DNA of 64,000 nucleotides. Source: Epiperipatus broadwayi (Eukaryota; Onychophora; Udeonychophora; Euonychophora; Peripatidae). How positions within the stretch are numbered: the first letter of the stretch is position 1; the number at the start of each line of letters is the position of its first letter. The translations under genes were made by a program, and so were the position numbers. The DNA lies in contig JAQFVV010000012.1 in NCBI GenBank assembly GCA_028023455.1, positions 4,368,023 through 4,432,022 of the forward strand, in the 5' to 3' direction. The notes below the pieces were generated by a model. It saw only the letters and a program-made list of their open reading frames with translations, made no database searches and was not told the DNA's origin. Shown here piece by piece: positions 48,637 through 60,332 of the stretch.

Positions 48637-49920
48637 TATATATATATATTGTACATATATGTATGTTCTCATTTCACACACATATATTATTTAATCGAGA
48701 AAAAAATTTCTTTTATATATAGGGATTTATGTGTGCGTATATTATATGTATAATTTATAGTTGATAAATTAATAAGTAGTAAATGAATATAATGTTGTAA
48801 GAAATGATATTTTTAATAAGTTATTTTTCTTATTAAATAATTAATATATTCAGTTATTTAGTTTTATTTCTGTAAAATAAAACATTAAGAAAGAAAGTGT
48901 GAAGTAAAGTAATCAAGATTGGAAGATTAGGATGTGAAAATGTACACGTGTGAGTATGAATGTTTAAACATAAAACATTTTTACACTAATCTTTTAATGA
49001 CTTAGATTGCAGGCTTTGTTGTTTTTGTATTATCTAGATTGTAGATATCTAGAGAGGGAAGTGATTCTTGGATGGAATAAAAGTAACAATTAATTCTAAG
49101 TTTTTATTAATTGCGACAGACCATCAAACTTGTGAAGCTTTGATCTTTATCTCAAGATAAGATTTCCAGGTGGTCCTTTTCTTTGATCAAGGATTCACAA
49201 TATAAATGAATGAAACAATATTTAGAGGCAGTTTTTTTTTATAATATTGTGAAAGGAAGAGATGTAACGGGCAGTTCAATTTTTGTTTGGGAGGAGAGTG
49301 ATCTAACAATATGTAGTTTTAAAAGAAAGTCAATCATTAATATTACTAAGGTCAGTTTTTTTATTCATTATTATTAGACAGAGATGTAGTGATGGAGTTC
49401 GTGAAAACCAAAGGAAATGGACAGTTCGCATATTTTTTTCAAAAGAGAGTGAGCGATTGATTTTTTTTCACTCTTTAAAAATTGAGGAAGGAAAAAAATG
49501 ACTCTTGTTTTAAAGTCAGTATAGACGAAGATGTGCATATATATATATGTAAGTAATTCCCAGCAATATTAAGAAAGAGAAAGAAAAAAAATGAATTTCT
49601 TGGAAGAAGTTATTTACAGTTCTATAAAATGATATTAATATATTTTGCTGTGTATAATACAATGAATTTGCATTGCTAAAGCCACTTCTTCTGCTTCCTG
49701 GAATCTGACAGAATGGGTTAAAATCACTAATCTACTATGGACTCATATACCAGTCCATAGTAACCAAAAGAATGGACCAATTTAAAACCAGCCACAATGA
49801 TCATCTAATAATCATCTTTGACAAAAAAAGAAGAAAGAAAAGATGAATAAAAAACCATATATAGCCAAATTTGATTAGGCTATCAATCAAATTTTTGTTA
49901 AGGTTTTCCTCATAGTCATC
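48637..49920. other. AT-rich DNA, no gene recognised
   Basis: Begins with a (TA)n tract abutting the tandem array. The rest holds no supported exon, RNA gene or element. Confidence 0.45.
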
Positions 49921-50150
49921 TAAAGTGTCTACAATGATTTTTTTTAAATGGAAGAGACAAGCAAATCCACCAGTTCATACTTATCTAAAAGTATTTGTAA
50001 TAACTCTTTTTGAAATGGTAGAAGCAAGCCAGTCAACGAATTCAGCATTATCAAAAGTATCAGCAATAAATAATTTTAAAATTGTGGAAATAAGCTAGTC
50101 AATTAATTCATATTTATCTTAAAAGTGTCTGCAAGAACTTTTCTTTTTTT
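49921..50150. repeat. Diverged minisatellite, about 66-bp unit
   Basis: AAAGTGTCTACAATG (49922), AAAAGTATTTGTAAT (49986), AAAAGTATCAGCAAT (50052) and AAAAGTGTCTGCAAG (50121) each start a similar unit with a central AAATGG(A/T)AGA-type and CAAGC-A-TC-type block, spaced 65-69 bp. Three full copies plus a start. The copies are old and divergent. Function unknown; no coding. Confidence 0.6.
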
Positions 50151-52799
50151 TTAAATGGATCAAATCAACTTATTGAAGCTATACATGAGACAAGCAGTCT
50201 GAAAATTCAAACTTGAGACATTTATAAGAGATGAAAATAATGGGGTAACTATGAACTTTCATTAACAGATCTTTTATTCTTACTTATTAAAAGTAAACCT
50301 TAATTTATTGGTCAAAGCATTTTTTTCTTTTGATATAGAAACATTAAAGGCTTGTTTATTGATAGTTATTCTCAATATCACATAACATAATACAAACACA
50401 GTTTAAATCTTTAAACTTAAATTTTCATTATTTTTTATTATTTTCTTTTATTATATATATTGTAATATCGAAATGTTTTTTTTTTTATTGTTTTTCATTT
50501 ATTGTGATAATGAGCAACCTATAAATATATGCATTTATAATGTTTTTTTTATTTATCTTGTTGCATATTAAATTGATATAATGTATTTTATTTTCATTTG
50601 CTCAAGGTTGCAACAATATTTGTTTTATATATGTGATTTATGTATTAATCTCTAATATAAGGGAACACATTTTGAAAATATATGTTGACATATCACAGCG
50701 TGTGTGTGCATGTGTAACTGCTTATATAAACACGTCAAAAGAATAGGTTATGCATAATTAGTTTAAATATGGTAAATTATAAAGCAGGGATTCACATTTG
50801 AATGGAAGTGAAATAAAACACACAAGTTATATATGAAATTTATTTTTATGATATAATAAGTTAGGAAAGTCTTAAGTAAGCATTCAATGAAATATTTTTT
50901 TTTAAATGTCATTTTAAGCCAGCTTATTTTAAAATATACAAAATGACAAACTTGTATATAAAATTTTTGTATTAGTTCTATATTTAATTAATGTAATAAT
51001 AAGCCATTTATCTAATTATTAATTTGATTTTAAAGAAAGAAAGAAGAATAGTATTAATAAAATATAATTATATATCTTAATTGGTTTCCGAGTTATTATT
51101 GTTGATATAATCATATGTTGTCTTCTCTTAATTCTATCATTTTAATTGATCATCACCATTCGTAAATATTGAACAATCACTTGCAAATGTTAAGCAAGCA
51201 CTCGAAAAAAAATGTTAAGCAAGCTAGAATATGGATTCACATTTGGGTATTTAAGGATTATGCTTGATAATAACCAAGTTTTAATAATTATAGTTCAATA
51301 ATAGAAAGCTAAAATTATGTTGTGTCCATGAGTTTTGTTCATCTTCATGAAAGATGAATATCGTATTATTGATTGGAACCCTGTTTCAAATAATACTATA
51401 TAAGAGTTATGATCGCCATCATCATTGATTAAATAAATTATAATCAGTAAATCTAATGTTTAACATAATTGATATATTTAGTAAATAGGGGTTTATAGAA
51501 AGTTGAATATCACATGGAGAGAGGAGTGATGATTATTCATCATCACTAGTATTATTGAATCCTAGTTTTAACTATCAAAGTATTTTGAATAAATAACTAT
51601 AAACGTATATAAATGCTAGAGTCTTATATTTAAATCCCAGTTTGACATAGGATGATTTTAAAAAGTGTCTATGGGTTTATGAAAAATAAATTTATCGTTG
51701 TGAATTCATTATAAAGCTAGGGCTGGTATCATCATCATTATTATCATCATCATTATCATCTTTAAATTATAATAAATAATTAAGTTAAGTAACTAGTTTC
51801 ATGGCCATCCCCTTAAGTAGTGGTCTTCATGATGCTTGTGTGGAAGCCATTAATAAGAGTATTTTTTTTTGCATTTGTTCATCAATATACGTAAAATGAG
51901 CTAATAATATCTATAAGAGTCTTTGATTTATATAAACTTTTGTGATAAGGGATCTTATGATTTTATTGACATGAGTAAAATATAAGAGTGTCATTTTTTT
52001 TCATTAGTCATCCAAGTTACGTGTAATAATGTACTGAATCAGTTTGAACTCAGCACACTCTAAACAAATATTTATCTAGATTTAGAACAATCTAGTGATG
52101 CTCATGGAAAACACATGTCCTCAGCTAACTGAATAAAAGTGATCCCATTCTTTTTCCAATTTATTAACTTTATATAATAGGTTATATAAGTTGTCATGAA
52201 TAGCACCAGTGTGTGCGTATGACCATGAATGGTCTTATATATTTGGAAAGAAGAGTAGGAAGGATTCTTTGTTAAAAGAACCTAGTATTGGAGATAAGCG
52301 AAATGCACTCCAGGGATTCACAGTAATTTTTATTCAGTTGCTATATCGAATATTTGTTTATCTGATGGCAATGGCCAGTATGTTTTATTGTTCAAATGAC
52401 TCCCCAATATCGAAATATTTTAAATCTTTGATGGTAATAGTTTTAATTTTCATTTTGTTATTTTTATGTGTTGAGAAATGAGATAATTTATTTATTTCAT
52501 TATTAGCGTGACAGAATTAATGTTTATGATAGTTGCAAACTGGCTATAATATTATATTTAGTTATTGAATTATAGCAACTATCATTTTATCACTCATCAA
52601 TATATAGATTGTAATCAGTTATAAAAGTAACAGTCTTTTATCAACCTTTTTATCAGCTCATCTTTATTTATTCATACTGTTACAAATGACATATTATAAT
52701 AATTAATAATTAATAATCGTGATATATTTTATTTTCTGTTTCAAATGGATTTTTCTTCATTCAGTTACAATATATATATATATGACTTAATATAATTAT
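50151..52799. other. AT-rich DNA, no gene recognised
   Basis: No supported exon or element. Short TCATCATTATT-type repeats near 51730. The 90-codon frame at 52209-52481 has a hydrophobic tail but no homology I recognise and no splice or promoter support, so it is not called a gene. Confidence 0.45.
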
Positions 52800-52814
52800 T
52801 TTCAGGATATTCCA

Positions 52815-53160
52815 TATAGTAAAATAGTTAAATAGCTGACATTTTAATACACTAACAAGTACCTTCCTCAGAGCCATTTGTGATCTTCAATTTTTAGACT
52901 CTGAGGAAGGTAGTGGTTATTGTACTGAAACATCAGCTATTTAGCTATTTTATTACACATTCTGAAAATAATTAGAATATGAAGTCATCGTTTATCTATG
53001 TAAATATTAAAATTAACATATATATATATTCTAATAATCTCACTGATAAATGAATTCATAGTATTATTTCTGGAAGCTTTTGTATAATAAAAATATAATA
53101 GCTATATAACTGACATTTCAGTACAGTAACAAATACTTTCCTCAAAGTTTCTGCTTTCTC
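52815..53160. repeat. Short repeat in three alternating orientations (CTGAGGAAGGTA...CTGAAA family)
   Basis: The sequence CTGAGGAAGGTA with GTACTGAAA then (C/G)TCAGCTAT occurs on the + strand at 52901-52945, on the - strand at about 52829-52878, and on the - strand at about 53100-53156 with TTTGAGGAAAGTA. The + copy has CTGAGGA and GAAA flanking a possible stem, as in hammerheads, but no UH cleavage site with a pairing stem I could be found. I treat it as a dispersed non-coding repeat of unknown type. Confidence 0.5.
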
Positions 53161-53458
53161 AAATCATAAGAATGTATGTATAATATATTACAAATATTAT
53201 TATTATTATAAAAATAATCATTGAAAATAATCGTAAAATATGGTCAAGACATAGAATATGATTATAATATTCAAAGAATGCAAAAGGAAAACAAATGGTT
53301 CATATAATAAATCAAAATTTATAAATAATAAAGTATAAAATGAATAGAATACTATATTATGAAAAATACTAAATGCAAATAATTCAGAATTATAATCCGT
53401 CATATTCTCATTATAATGAAAAAGTAGTGATTTTTTTTATATAAATATGCAAATATTT

Positions 53459-53625
53459 TTAATCACACTAAACAATTTAAAATTGTCATGGGAGATTTTA
53501 ATCTCAGAATTAGAAAATGATTGAAAGATGAACATGCTGTGGATACATTTGATAATGGTATCAGAAATGAGAGAAAATACAGGCTTGTGGAAGTATTATA
53601 AATATGTGCATAAAAATAATATCAG
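53459..53625 (+). pseudogene. RTE-like LINE endonuclease fragment
   Basis: The DNA encodes, through stops, FKIVMGDFNLRIRK then DEHAVDTFDNGIRNERKYRL, matching the middle of the APE endonuclease of the 54.4-57.4 kb element (FKIVMGDFNARIGRQ and AVGNFGYGNRNERG). Only about 165 bp survive. Dead fragment. Confidence 0.7.
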
Positions 53626-53689
53626 ATCTCTACATTCAGATTATAATTAATATATTATTATATATGATATATTACTATACAATAATCTC

Positions 53690-54055
53690 GGCATCAGGGT
53701 AGCCTTTGAGCATTCCATCATCAGATTTTCAATTGGACAGACGGTTGAAGAGTTGGAGTGTGGAGAAGATTGAAGCCTGTCCATTAAAGTATGAGGTTTG
53801 GCTATCTTAATATATATCTGAGCATTTGTAGCATATATGTGTAGAGATGGTAATCTGGACCAACTGATGATTGCTGGTTTAGCATGAAATACGAATATTG
53901 GTGATTATTTATCTTTTCAACATATATGTGTTCAAGTGTATCAGTGTTCTGAGATAGTATGAAGAGTGGTGGGTCGTGTGAAAGTCTGTGCTCATATACT
54001 CTATATATTACATATATAGACACAGGTATATAATAAGTCTGTGTGTTTCATTATA
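53690..54055 (+). mobile_element. Hammerhead-bearing element, third copy, single + unit
   Basis: Same blocks as the + unit of the 37.35-37.83 kb copy: ATCATCAGATTTTCAATTGG, GTCCATTAAAGTATGA, CTGAGCATT, GATTATTTATCTTTTC, and the end GTGAAAGTCTGTGCTCATAT with ATATAGACACAG. It contains the best-preserved + strand hammerhead of this family (53860-53901). No inverted partner here. Non-coding. Confidence 0.68.
53860..53901 (+). ncRNA. Type I hammerhead ribozyme motif, core intact
   Basis: CCAA (53860-53863), CTGATGA (53864-53870), stem II TTGCT/AGCAT with loop GGTTT (one terminal mismatch), GAAA (53886-53889), stem III of two pairs around loop ACGA, UA at 53896-53897, TTGG (53898-53901). An outer helix TAATC (53851-53855) with GATTA (53903-53907) extends stem I past an internal loop. 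All invariant bases are present. Predicted cut between 53897 and 53898. Confidence 0.66.
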
Positions 54056-54079
54056 TAAGATAAAATAGAAATTCATATA

Positions 54080-54245
54080 ACACTATATACAATACCAGTC
54101 AAAAAAACAAAATTTCATCAAAATTCTTTCACAACCATAATTTCATCTATTAATAAATGAAACTATAGTAGTGAAAGAATTTTGATGAAATTTTGTTATT
54201 TTGGTTAGTACTGTAGTGTTATATAAATTTTTATTTTATTTATAA
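54080..54245. mobile_element. Hairpin MITE, about 165 bp
   Basis: Left arm ATAACACTATATACAATACC, continuing through AAAATTTCATCAAAATTCTTTCAC, pairs with the right arm GTGAAAGAATTTTGATGAAA through GTACTGTAGTGTTATAT, with a short loop near 54145-54165. Non-coding. Arm sequence resembles Tc1/mariner-type MITE ends (CAGT...CC at the tips), which is a guess. Confidence 0.65.
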
Positions 54246-54424
54246 TTACAGAATAGTGGTAGACAGTATCTAATTTTAATAATATATATATATATGATTT
54301 TCTTATAAAAAATTAAACTTTTATTACAATATTTTAATAGAATATTAAAAAAACAAATGTTTATAATTGTAATATGGATTCATTTAACGTGTTTAAAAAT
54401 ATATGAAATGTTATTTATTAACTT

Positions 54425-54425
54425 T

Positions 54426-54456
<31 letters not shown>

Positions 54457-57392
54457 ACCAATATCAATCCACTGCAGGATGGAAGGTCTCTCCAAGTTTA
54501 ATCCATCTTCTCCGATCTTTAGCTTCTCTTCTCCACAACATCCCTGCACATTTTCTTATTTCATCCATCCATCTCACATGTGGTCTCTTTCTGGGTCTTT
54601 TACAATCTCTTGGAATCCAGTTGAAAATTTCAATTGTCCATCTATTATCATCTCTTCTAGCAATATGTCCAGCCCAACTCCATTTCAATCTTTTAATTTT
54701 TTCAATAAGGTCAGTAACACCTGTTTATTGTCTTACCCATACATTGCGTTTTCGATCTCTTCTTGTTACTCCCAACATACATCTCTCCATACTCCTTTAA
54801 GTGGTCTGAAGTCTCTGTATTGCTCTTCTATTAAGTGTCCAAGTCTCAGATCCATAAGTAAGAACTGGTAAAACACATTTGTTAAAAACCATCCTTTTCA
54901 AACACATAGGCATATTTCCTTTTAGTATCAAGTTATTTCTACCAAAAGCACTCCAACCAAGTTTAATTCTATGATTAATTTTCTCCATTATGTTTCCATC
55001 TGTATTAATAATCTGACCAAGGTATTTGTAACTGTTAACTTCTTCTAATTCTTCATAATCAATCTTTATTTTCATATTTTGAGCAAATCGATTAAACATT
55101 ACTTTAGTCTTTTTAACATTTATCTTTAGTCCTACTTTTCTACTTTCATATGCTAACTCCTGCAACATTTCCTGCAGCTCTGAAGCATTATTTGCAAGAA
55201 CAACTACATCATCTGCAAAATCTAAATGACTTAAATACTCTCCATTTACTTTCACTCCTTTAGTTTCCCATTTTAATCCACAAAATACTTCTTGCAGCAC
55301 TGCTATAAAGAGTTTTGGAGATATGGAGTCACCTTGTCTTACACCTTTCTCAATGTTGATTTTTCCAGTATCATTATGTAATCTAATTGTTGCTGTTGCA
55401 TTTTTATAAATATTCTTTAAAATATGACAATATCCTGGATCTATACCTTGATGATCCAATGCTTTAATCACTGAAGAAATGTGTATAGAATCGAATGCCT
55501 TTTCATAATCTACAAATCCAAAACATAATGACAACTCATATTTGTTTGTCCTTTCTATGACTTCTCTCAATACCTGGATATGACCTATTGTACTAAAACC
55601 ACTTTTAAATCCAGCTTGTTCTCTTGGTTGGTGGAAATCCAAAGTTCTCTGTAGACGAGTTGTAATTATCTTGGTAAAAATTTTATATAAAACTGATAAA
55701 AGGCTGATAGGTCTGTAATTTCTAATATCTTCTTTATCACCTTTTTTAAATATTAATATTATTACTGCATTCTTCCAATCTTCTGGTACATCTTTATCAT
55801 TTAGACATTTGGTATATAACTTTGCTAAAATTGTTTCTATTTCTTCACCTGCTTCTTTTAATATATCAATTATAATTCCATCATTTCCTGGAGCCTTTCC
55901 TTTCTTCATACACTTAATTGCATGTCTCACTTCTTCATTTAAAATTCTGGGCAATTCGGAAGATGTAATAGATATAGGAGGTACTTGTTCTTTATTACTA
56001 TATAATTCTTGATAAAAATCTTCTACCAATTTCATGATGTCATCTCTCTTTTTAGTAATAATTCCATCTTTTTTTCTTATTGCAGATATAAATTTCCTAC
56101 CAATACCAAAATGTTGTTTAACATTTTTGAAACTTTTATTTTCTTCTACAGCTTTCCTTGCTATTTCACAGTTATACTTTCTTATATCATTTTCAACTCT
56201 TTTCCGTACCATTTTACAAAATTCGAGATATTCAATTCTTTTTAATACATCATTTTTGTATATCTTCATATTCCTTCTTTTCTTCATAAATTCTCTAGTC
56301 TCAGTAAAAATTTTATTAGTCACTTGCTGCTTTTTTCTACCAGCTATGTTTGTTGCAGTTTTTAAAAGTGTATCAGTTATTTTCATATTAATTTCATTCA
56401 AATCTGAATCATGTTCAAAATCTCCTAACATTTGAAACCTATTTGTAAGTTCTAATTTAAATTCATTAGAATGTTTCTGAAGATTAGGAATATCAATTGT
56501 AAATATTGTTTTTCTTAATAATTTTTGTCTCTCTAGTTTTACATTAACTCGTAACTTACACCTTACTAATCGATGATCACTTCCTGTGTTAAATTTATTA
56601 AGAACATTACAGTCTTGAAATATGTATTTTCTGTTAGTCAAAATATAACCCAATTCTGCTGTACCTTCGTTTGGATGCTTCCATGTCCATTTCCTTTTAA
56701 CATTTTTCTCAAAAAATGAATTCATAATATAAAGTTTTTCTTTTTCTGCAAACTCCACAAATCTATGTCCTCTCTCATTTCTATTACCATAACCAAAATT
56801 ACCTACAGCAATTTCATCTTTCATTTGTCTACCAATTCTAGCATTAAAGTCTCCCATAACAATTTTAAAATGTTGTTTACTCTGATCAAAAGCCTTTTGT
56901 ACATCCATATAAAAATCTTCTACTACTTCATCACTATGAGAACTTGTTGGGACATAAACCTGAATTATCTGCATTTGGTATCTGCTATTAAGTTGTATAA
57001 TTTAATCTTGCCACTCTGTCCGATACACCATCAATCTCCACAATATTGTTCTTCCACTTTTTATTTATAATGAATCCTACTCCACTTGTATTTCCAATAT
57101 GTGTGCCTTTATAATAGAGTATATGCCCACTTTTTAAATCAATTGTTTCTTCTCCTTTTCTTCTAACTTCACAAAGTCCAATAATGTCCCATTTAATATA
57201 AGACAGTTCTTCTTCTAATTCTTGCAATCTTCCTTCACTTGAAAGTGATCTGCAGTTGTAAGTACCTAAATAAAAAGTCGTCATCAAATGGCAGCCTGGG
57301 TCCACAATCAGGGGATTCTTAGCACCCTCTGCCTTTGGCCACCAACTGCTGCCTTGGTTGGTGACTTTATAGCCTCCTGGGAATAAGGGCCC
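54425..57392 (-). mobile_element. Full-length RTE-like non-LTR retrotransposon (youngest copy)
   Basis: About 2.95 kb on the - strand. It runs from the GGAGGCTATAAAGTCACC region near 57380 to a (TGA)n microsatellite tail (TCATCATCATC on the + strand, 54428-54455). Single protein-coding region with APE endonuclease then reverse transcriptase, no LTRs, no poly-A but a triplet tail: all features of the RTE clade. The same element is present as decayed copies at 9.98-12.83, 17.58, 30.66-33.37, 53.46 and 63.32 kb. It has one frameshift and two stops, so it is inactive but recent. Confidence 0.85.
54464..57305 (-). pseudogene. Endonuclease / reverse transcriptase of RTE-like LINE, one frameshift and two stops
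   Basis: Reconstructable as one protein of about 945 codons in three readable pieces. 57305-56988 gives the endonuclease start: TYNCRSL (Asn), GLCEVRRKGE (Glu), GVGFIINKKW. A one-base shift near 56990 leads to 56974-54797: VYVPTSSHSDE, VMGDFNARIG (Asp, Asn) and NTGSDHRLV (Ser-Asp-His) complete the APE site. RT motifs follow: NYRPISLLS, FGFVDYEKAFD, GVRQGDSISP and LDFADDVVVLANN (catalytic Asp pair). In-frame TAA codons at 54797-54799 and 54725-54727 then interrupt the C-terminal segment, which remains readable to 54464 (WAGHIARRDDNRWTIEIF, WMDEIRKCAGMLWRREAKDR). The protein would nick target DNA and prime reverse transcription. Related endonucleases are often mislabelled craniofacial development protein 2. 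Confidence 0.9.
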
Positions 57393-57402
57393 TATTAACT
57401 TT

Positions 57403-57508
57403 ATATATAAAAATTAGTCAAATCTTTGTTTATTAATGGTGGGAGAATATTAACTTTATATATATATATTCTCCCACCATTAATAAACAAAGATTTGACT
57501 AATTTATA
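57403..57508. repeat. Hairpin repeat at the LINE 5' edge
   Basis: TTAGTCAAATCTTTGTTTAT with TAATGGTGGGAGAATA on the left (about 57411-57446) is the reverse complement of TATTCTCCCACCATTA with ATAAACAAAGATTTGACTAA on the right (about 57466-57501). ATTAACTTTATATATA occurs at both 57392 and 57448. Probably a small MITE or a foldback duplication made during insertion. Confidence 0.65.
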
Positions 57509-57962
57509 TAACGTTTGCATACTAAAAATAAAAATGTATGTATTATTTATTCTAGAAATAACTTGTTATTAAGTCTTCGACTGTCTTTATAAAGCTTAAC
57601 TAGCTAAAAATGTGATAAAAAATTTTTGCGTAAAAAATAATTTTTAAGCTTTTTTAAAAAAAAACATAAAATCCCATTAATAGCTCTATTTTTATCAGCA
57701 GAAATTATAGACATATATATAACTTATAAAAAAGGTTATAAATCATTTTTATATAAGTATTGAAATGTAATTGATAGTAAAAAGTTTTTAACTTATATAT
57801 ATATGAATTGAATTCTAAGAACTGACAGTATATAACTGCAATGCTCTCTATCATAAATTCCATCAAATATTTCTGACTGAAAGTGCCCACTTATATCTAT
57901 GGAACCATGTTATTTTATATTGATTTATTAAAATAATAAGAATTAGAGAGGTCAACTTATAA
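57509..57962. other. AT-rich DNA, no gene recognised
   Basis: No supported feature between the hairpin and the first poly-G tract. Confidence 0.45.
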
Positions 57963-58032
<70 letters not shown>

Positions 58033-58157
58033 GCAGGTCATGAGCATCCAATGAATTTTTTTTAATTAGGGAAGAGTGGCTTGTGGGAAAGTATTTGGGG
58101 GGGGGGGGGGGGGCGGGGGGGAGGGGGGGGGGGGAGGGGGGAACAAGGGGGAGGGAA

Positions 58158-58205
<48 letters not shown>
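57963..58205. repeat. Two long poly-G tracts
   Basis: An unbroken run of 69 G (57963-58031), 65 bp of ordinary AT-rich sequence, then a G tract with a few A and C interruptions (58097-58205) ending in 48 G. In DNA this AT-rich these are the most skewed bases of the window. They could be real (quadruplex-forming) or a base-calling/assembly artefact. The poly-Pro and poly-Gly frames over them are artefacts. Confidence 0.9.
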
Positions 58206-58207
<2 letters not shown>

Positions 58208-59157
58208 TTTTCATGTTGACAGGAATGTATAATATTTACAGAACAGAGACATTTCTATTAATGCTAAACCCTGCAAATAAATTGTCAAGAATATAACTTC
58301 TGAGAAATATCAGACAATATATCAACTGAGTAAAAAGTATATCCTTTTACTGTTATTGTTTTAGAAAGTAATTTATAATAATATGGAGGACCTAGAGTTT
58401 GAAAATGAATATTTTAGTTGATGAACTCTGATGATTCTAATAATTTAATATATGTGCTGTGATATTTTATCAAACAACTTAAAATAATATTGACAATATA
58501 GATTATTTATTGTACTATAATAATCACCTTTCATCTCAAAACAAGTCAGCTTTACAAAATGAATTTGCTATTAATTGCTTCCATTGTTTATTGTTGAGTA
58601 ACATTTGTTTCTGGGGGGTCATTGTTCTTGGATCAATTCCAGGTTTAGTACTTCCAGAACAACTAAGTAAATTTTTATTTAGTCTAGAAGAAACTGCATA
58701 AGGATCCACATCATACATTTTTGGTCATTTTAATTGTTATTACAATATGAATGTTTATGAGGTAGATGTAACATGGATTGGCTGATCATCTATAGGACCA
58801 TATGGTAAATTTAGACGCTTCTATCTTGGAGTTTAGGACCAGAAATTGTGCTATCCTTCTTCCCTTTTTATAAACCTGATGATATCTGAAAAATCAGTTT
58901 ATTTTTATGAAGGTATTAATTTTTATAAATGAAATAATATAAGTTTACTTTGATTTATTGGAACTAATAATAAGTAGCAACAAATTATGCTCTTAACATT
59001 TTATTACTTTTAAATTAAATGCATTTTTGGTATAAAGCAACATATTTTTAATTTTATCAATCAAAGAAATAGTGTCTACAGATTTTCAGATTAAGGATCT
59101 AGACAGAGGTAAGTTAAGAAAGTTTATCACCCCTGATCATAAAAGTAAAAAAAAAAT
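58206..59157. other. AT-rich DNA, no gene recognised
   Basis: No supported exon or element. Confidence 0.45.
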
Positions 59158-60332
59158 CACTTGTATCAATCTCCTCATATACACTTTAATGCAAATTTTT
59201 ATATAATTCCTTTAATTTCCTAATAGTTTCAACTGCCCTGCAGTCTTCATCAGATCTACAAGATTTAAACATATAATCATATAACCATTAATATACATAT
59301 AAAATATATATTTTACATTATTATTCATAATCATATTTTATTCCTAACTCTATACCTTTATCTCCCTCTTCTTTTCTAATAATTATTTTTTCATTATTTC
59401 TTTACTGTTTGTACTTTCTTTTTTTTCCTATCTATATTTCACATTACTCTCTAATATATTTATCATTTTTTATACTTTTACACCTATAAATCTAATTTCT
59501 TTCCTTTCTTTCTAATATTTATCTATATTTATTCTTTTATAAATAATCTTTATTCCTATTTCTATTTTTATTCCCTTTTATAATTCACTTATTCATTTTA
59601 CTCACCACTTGCATAACCTTCCTCTTTCTTTTAAATTCATAACTGATATAGGGATAGGGAGGTAAAGACATTATTTTTATAGGAATATTAGTAATAGTAG
59701 AGAAAATGTATATATAGAGGGTTTTGTAAAATAAAGTTTAAACATAGGATAAATAGTTAAAGAAGTTGATAATAGAGGCAGTTGTATGAAAGTAGTATAT
59801 GAAAAAGAGTCTAAGGATTTAACTAAGGATTTTGAAAAAAAAATCAGTTATAAATTTAAAAGGAAGAATAAGTGGTGAGTAAAATGAATAAGGGAATTAT
59901 AAAAGAGAATAAAAATAGGAATAGGAATAAAGATTATTAATAAAATAATAAATATAGATAAATATTAGAAAGAAAGGAAAGAAATTAGATTTATAGGTGT
60001 TAAAAGTAAAATAAACAAATGATAAATATATTGAAGTAATGTGGAATATAGATAGAAAGAAAAAGTAAAAAAGAAAGTACAAACAGTAAAGAAATAATGA
60101 AAAAATAATTATTAGGAAAGAAGAGGGAGATAAAGGTATAGAGTTAAAAATAAAATATGATTATGAATAATAATGTAAAATATATATTTTATATGTATAT
60201 TAATAGTTATATGAATATATGTTTAAATCTTGTAGCTCTGATGAAGACTGCAGGGCAGTTGAAACTATTAGGAAATTAAAGGAATTACATAAAAATTTGC
60301 ATTAAAGTATATGTGATGAGATTGATATAAGT
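59158..60332. mobile_element. Large inverted repeat, about 490-bp arms
   Basis: Left arm 59158-59648 is the approximate reverse complement of 59844-60332. Matching blocks include ATCAATCTCCTCATATACAC / GTATATGTGATGAGATTGAT, CAACTGCCCTGCAGTCTTCA / TGAAGACTGCAGGGCAGTTG, and TTTACTCACCACTT / AAGTGGTGAGTAAA. The spacer is about 195 bp. No coding sequence. The arms carry CTGATGA and GAAA flanking a stem (ACTGC/GCAGT), a hammerhead-like half motif, at 60238-60264 (+) and 59227-59253 (-). It may be a solo pair of inverted pLTR-like units or a foldback transposon. Confidence 0.7.

Noticed and set aside
52209-52481. 90-codon + strand frame with a hydrophobic end
   Set aside because: No recognisable domain, ordinary AT-rich composition, no splice-site or repeat context supporting it; length is within chance for this much sequence.
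52901-52930. Hammerhead ribozyme (CTGAGGA...GAAA)
   Set aside because: The two core strands and a bulged stem II are present, but there is no stem III, UH cleavage site and stem I partner in the right order. Kept as an unclassified repeat.
57863-58296. Poly-Pro and poly-Gly frames
   Set aside because: Produced entirely by the poly-G tracts.
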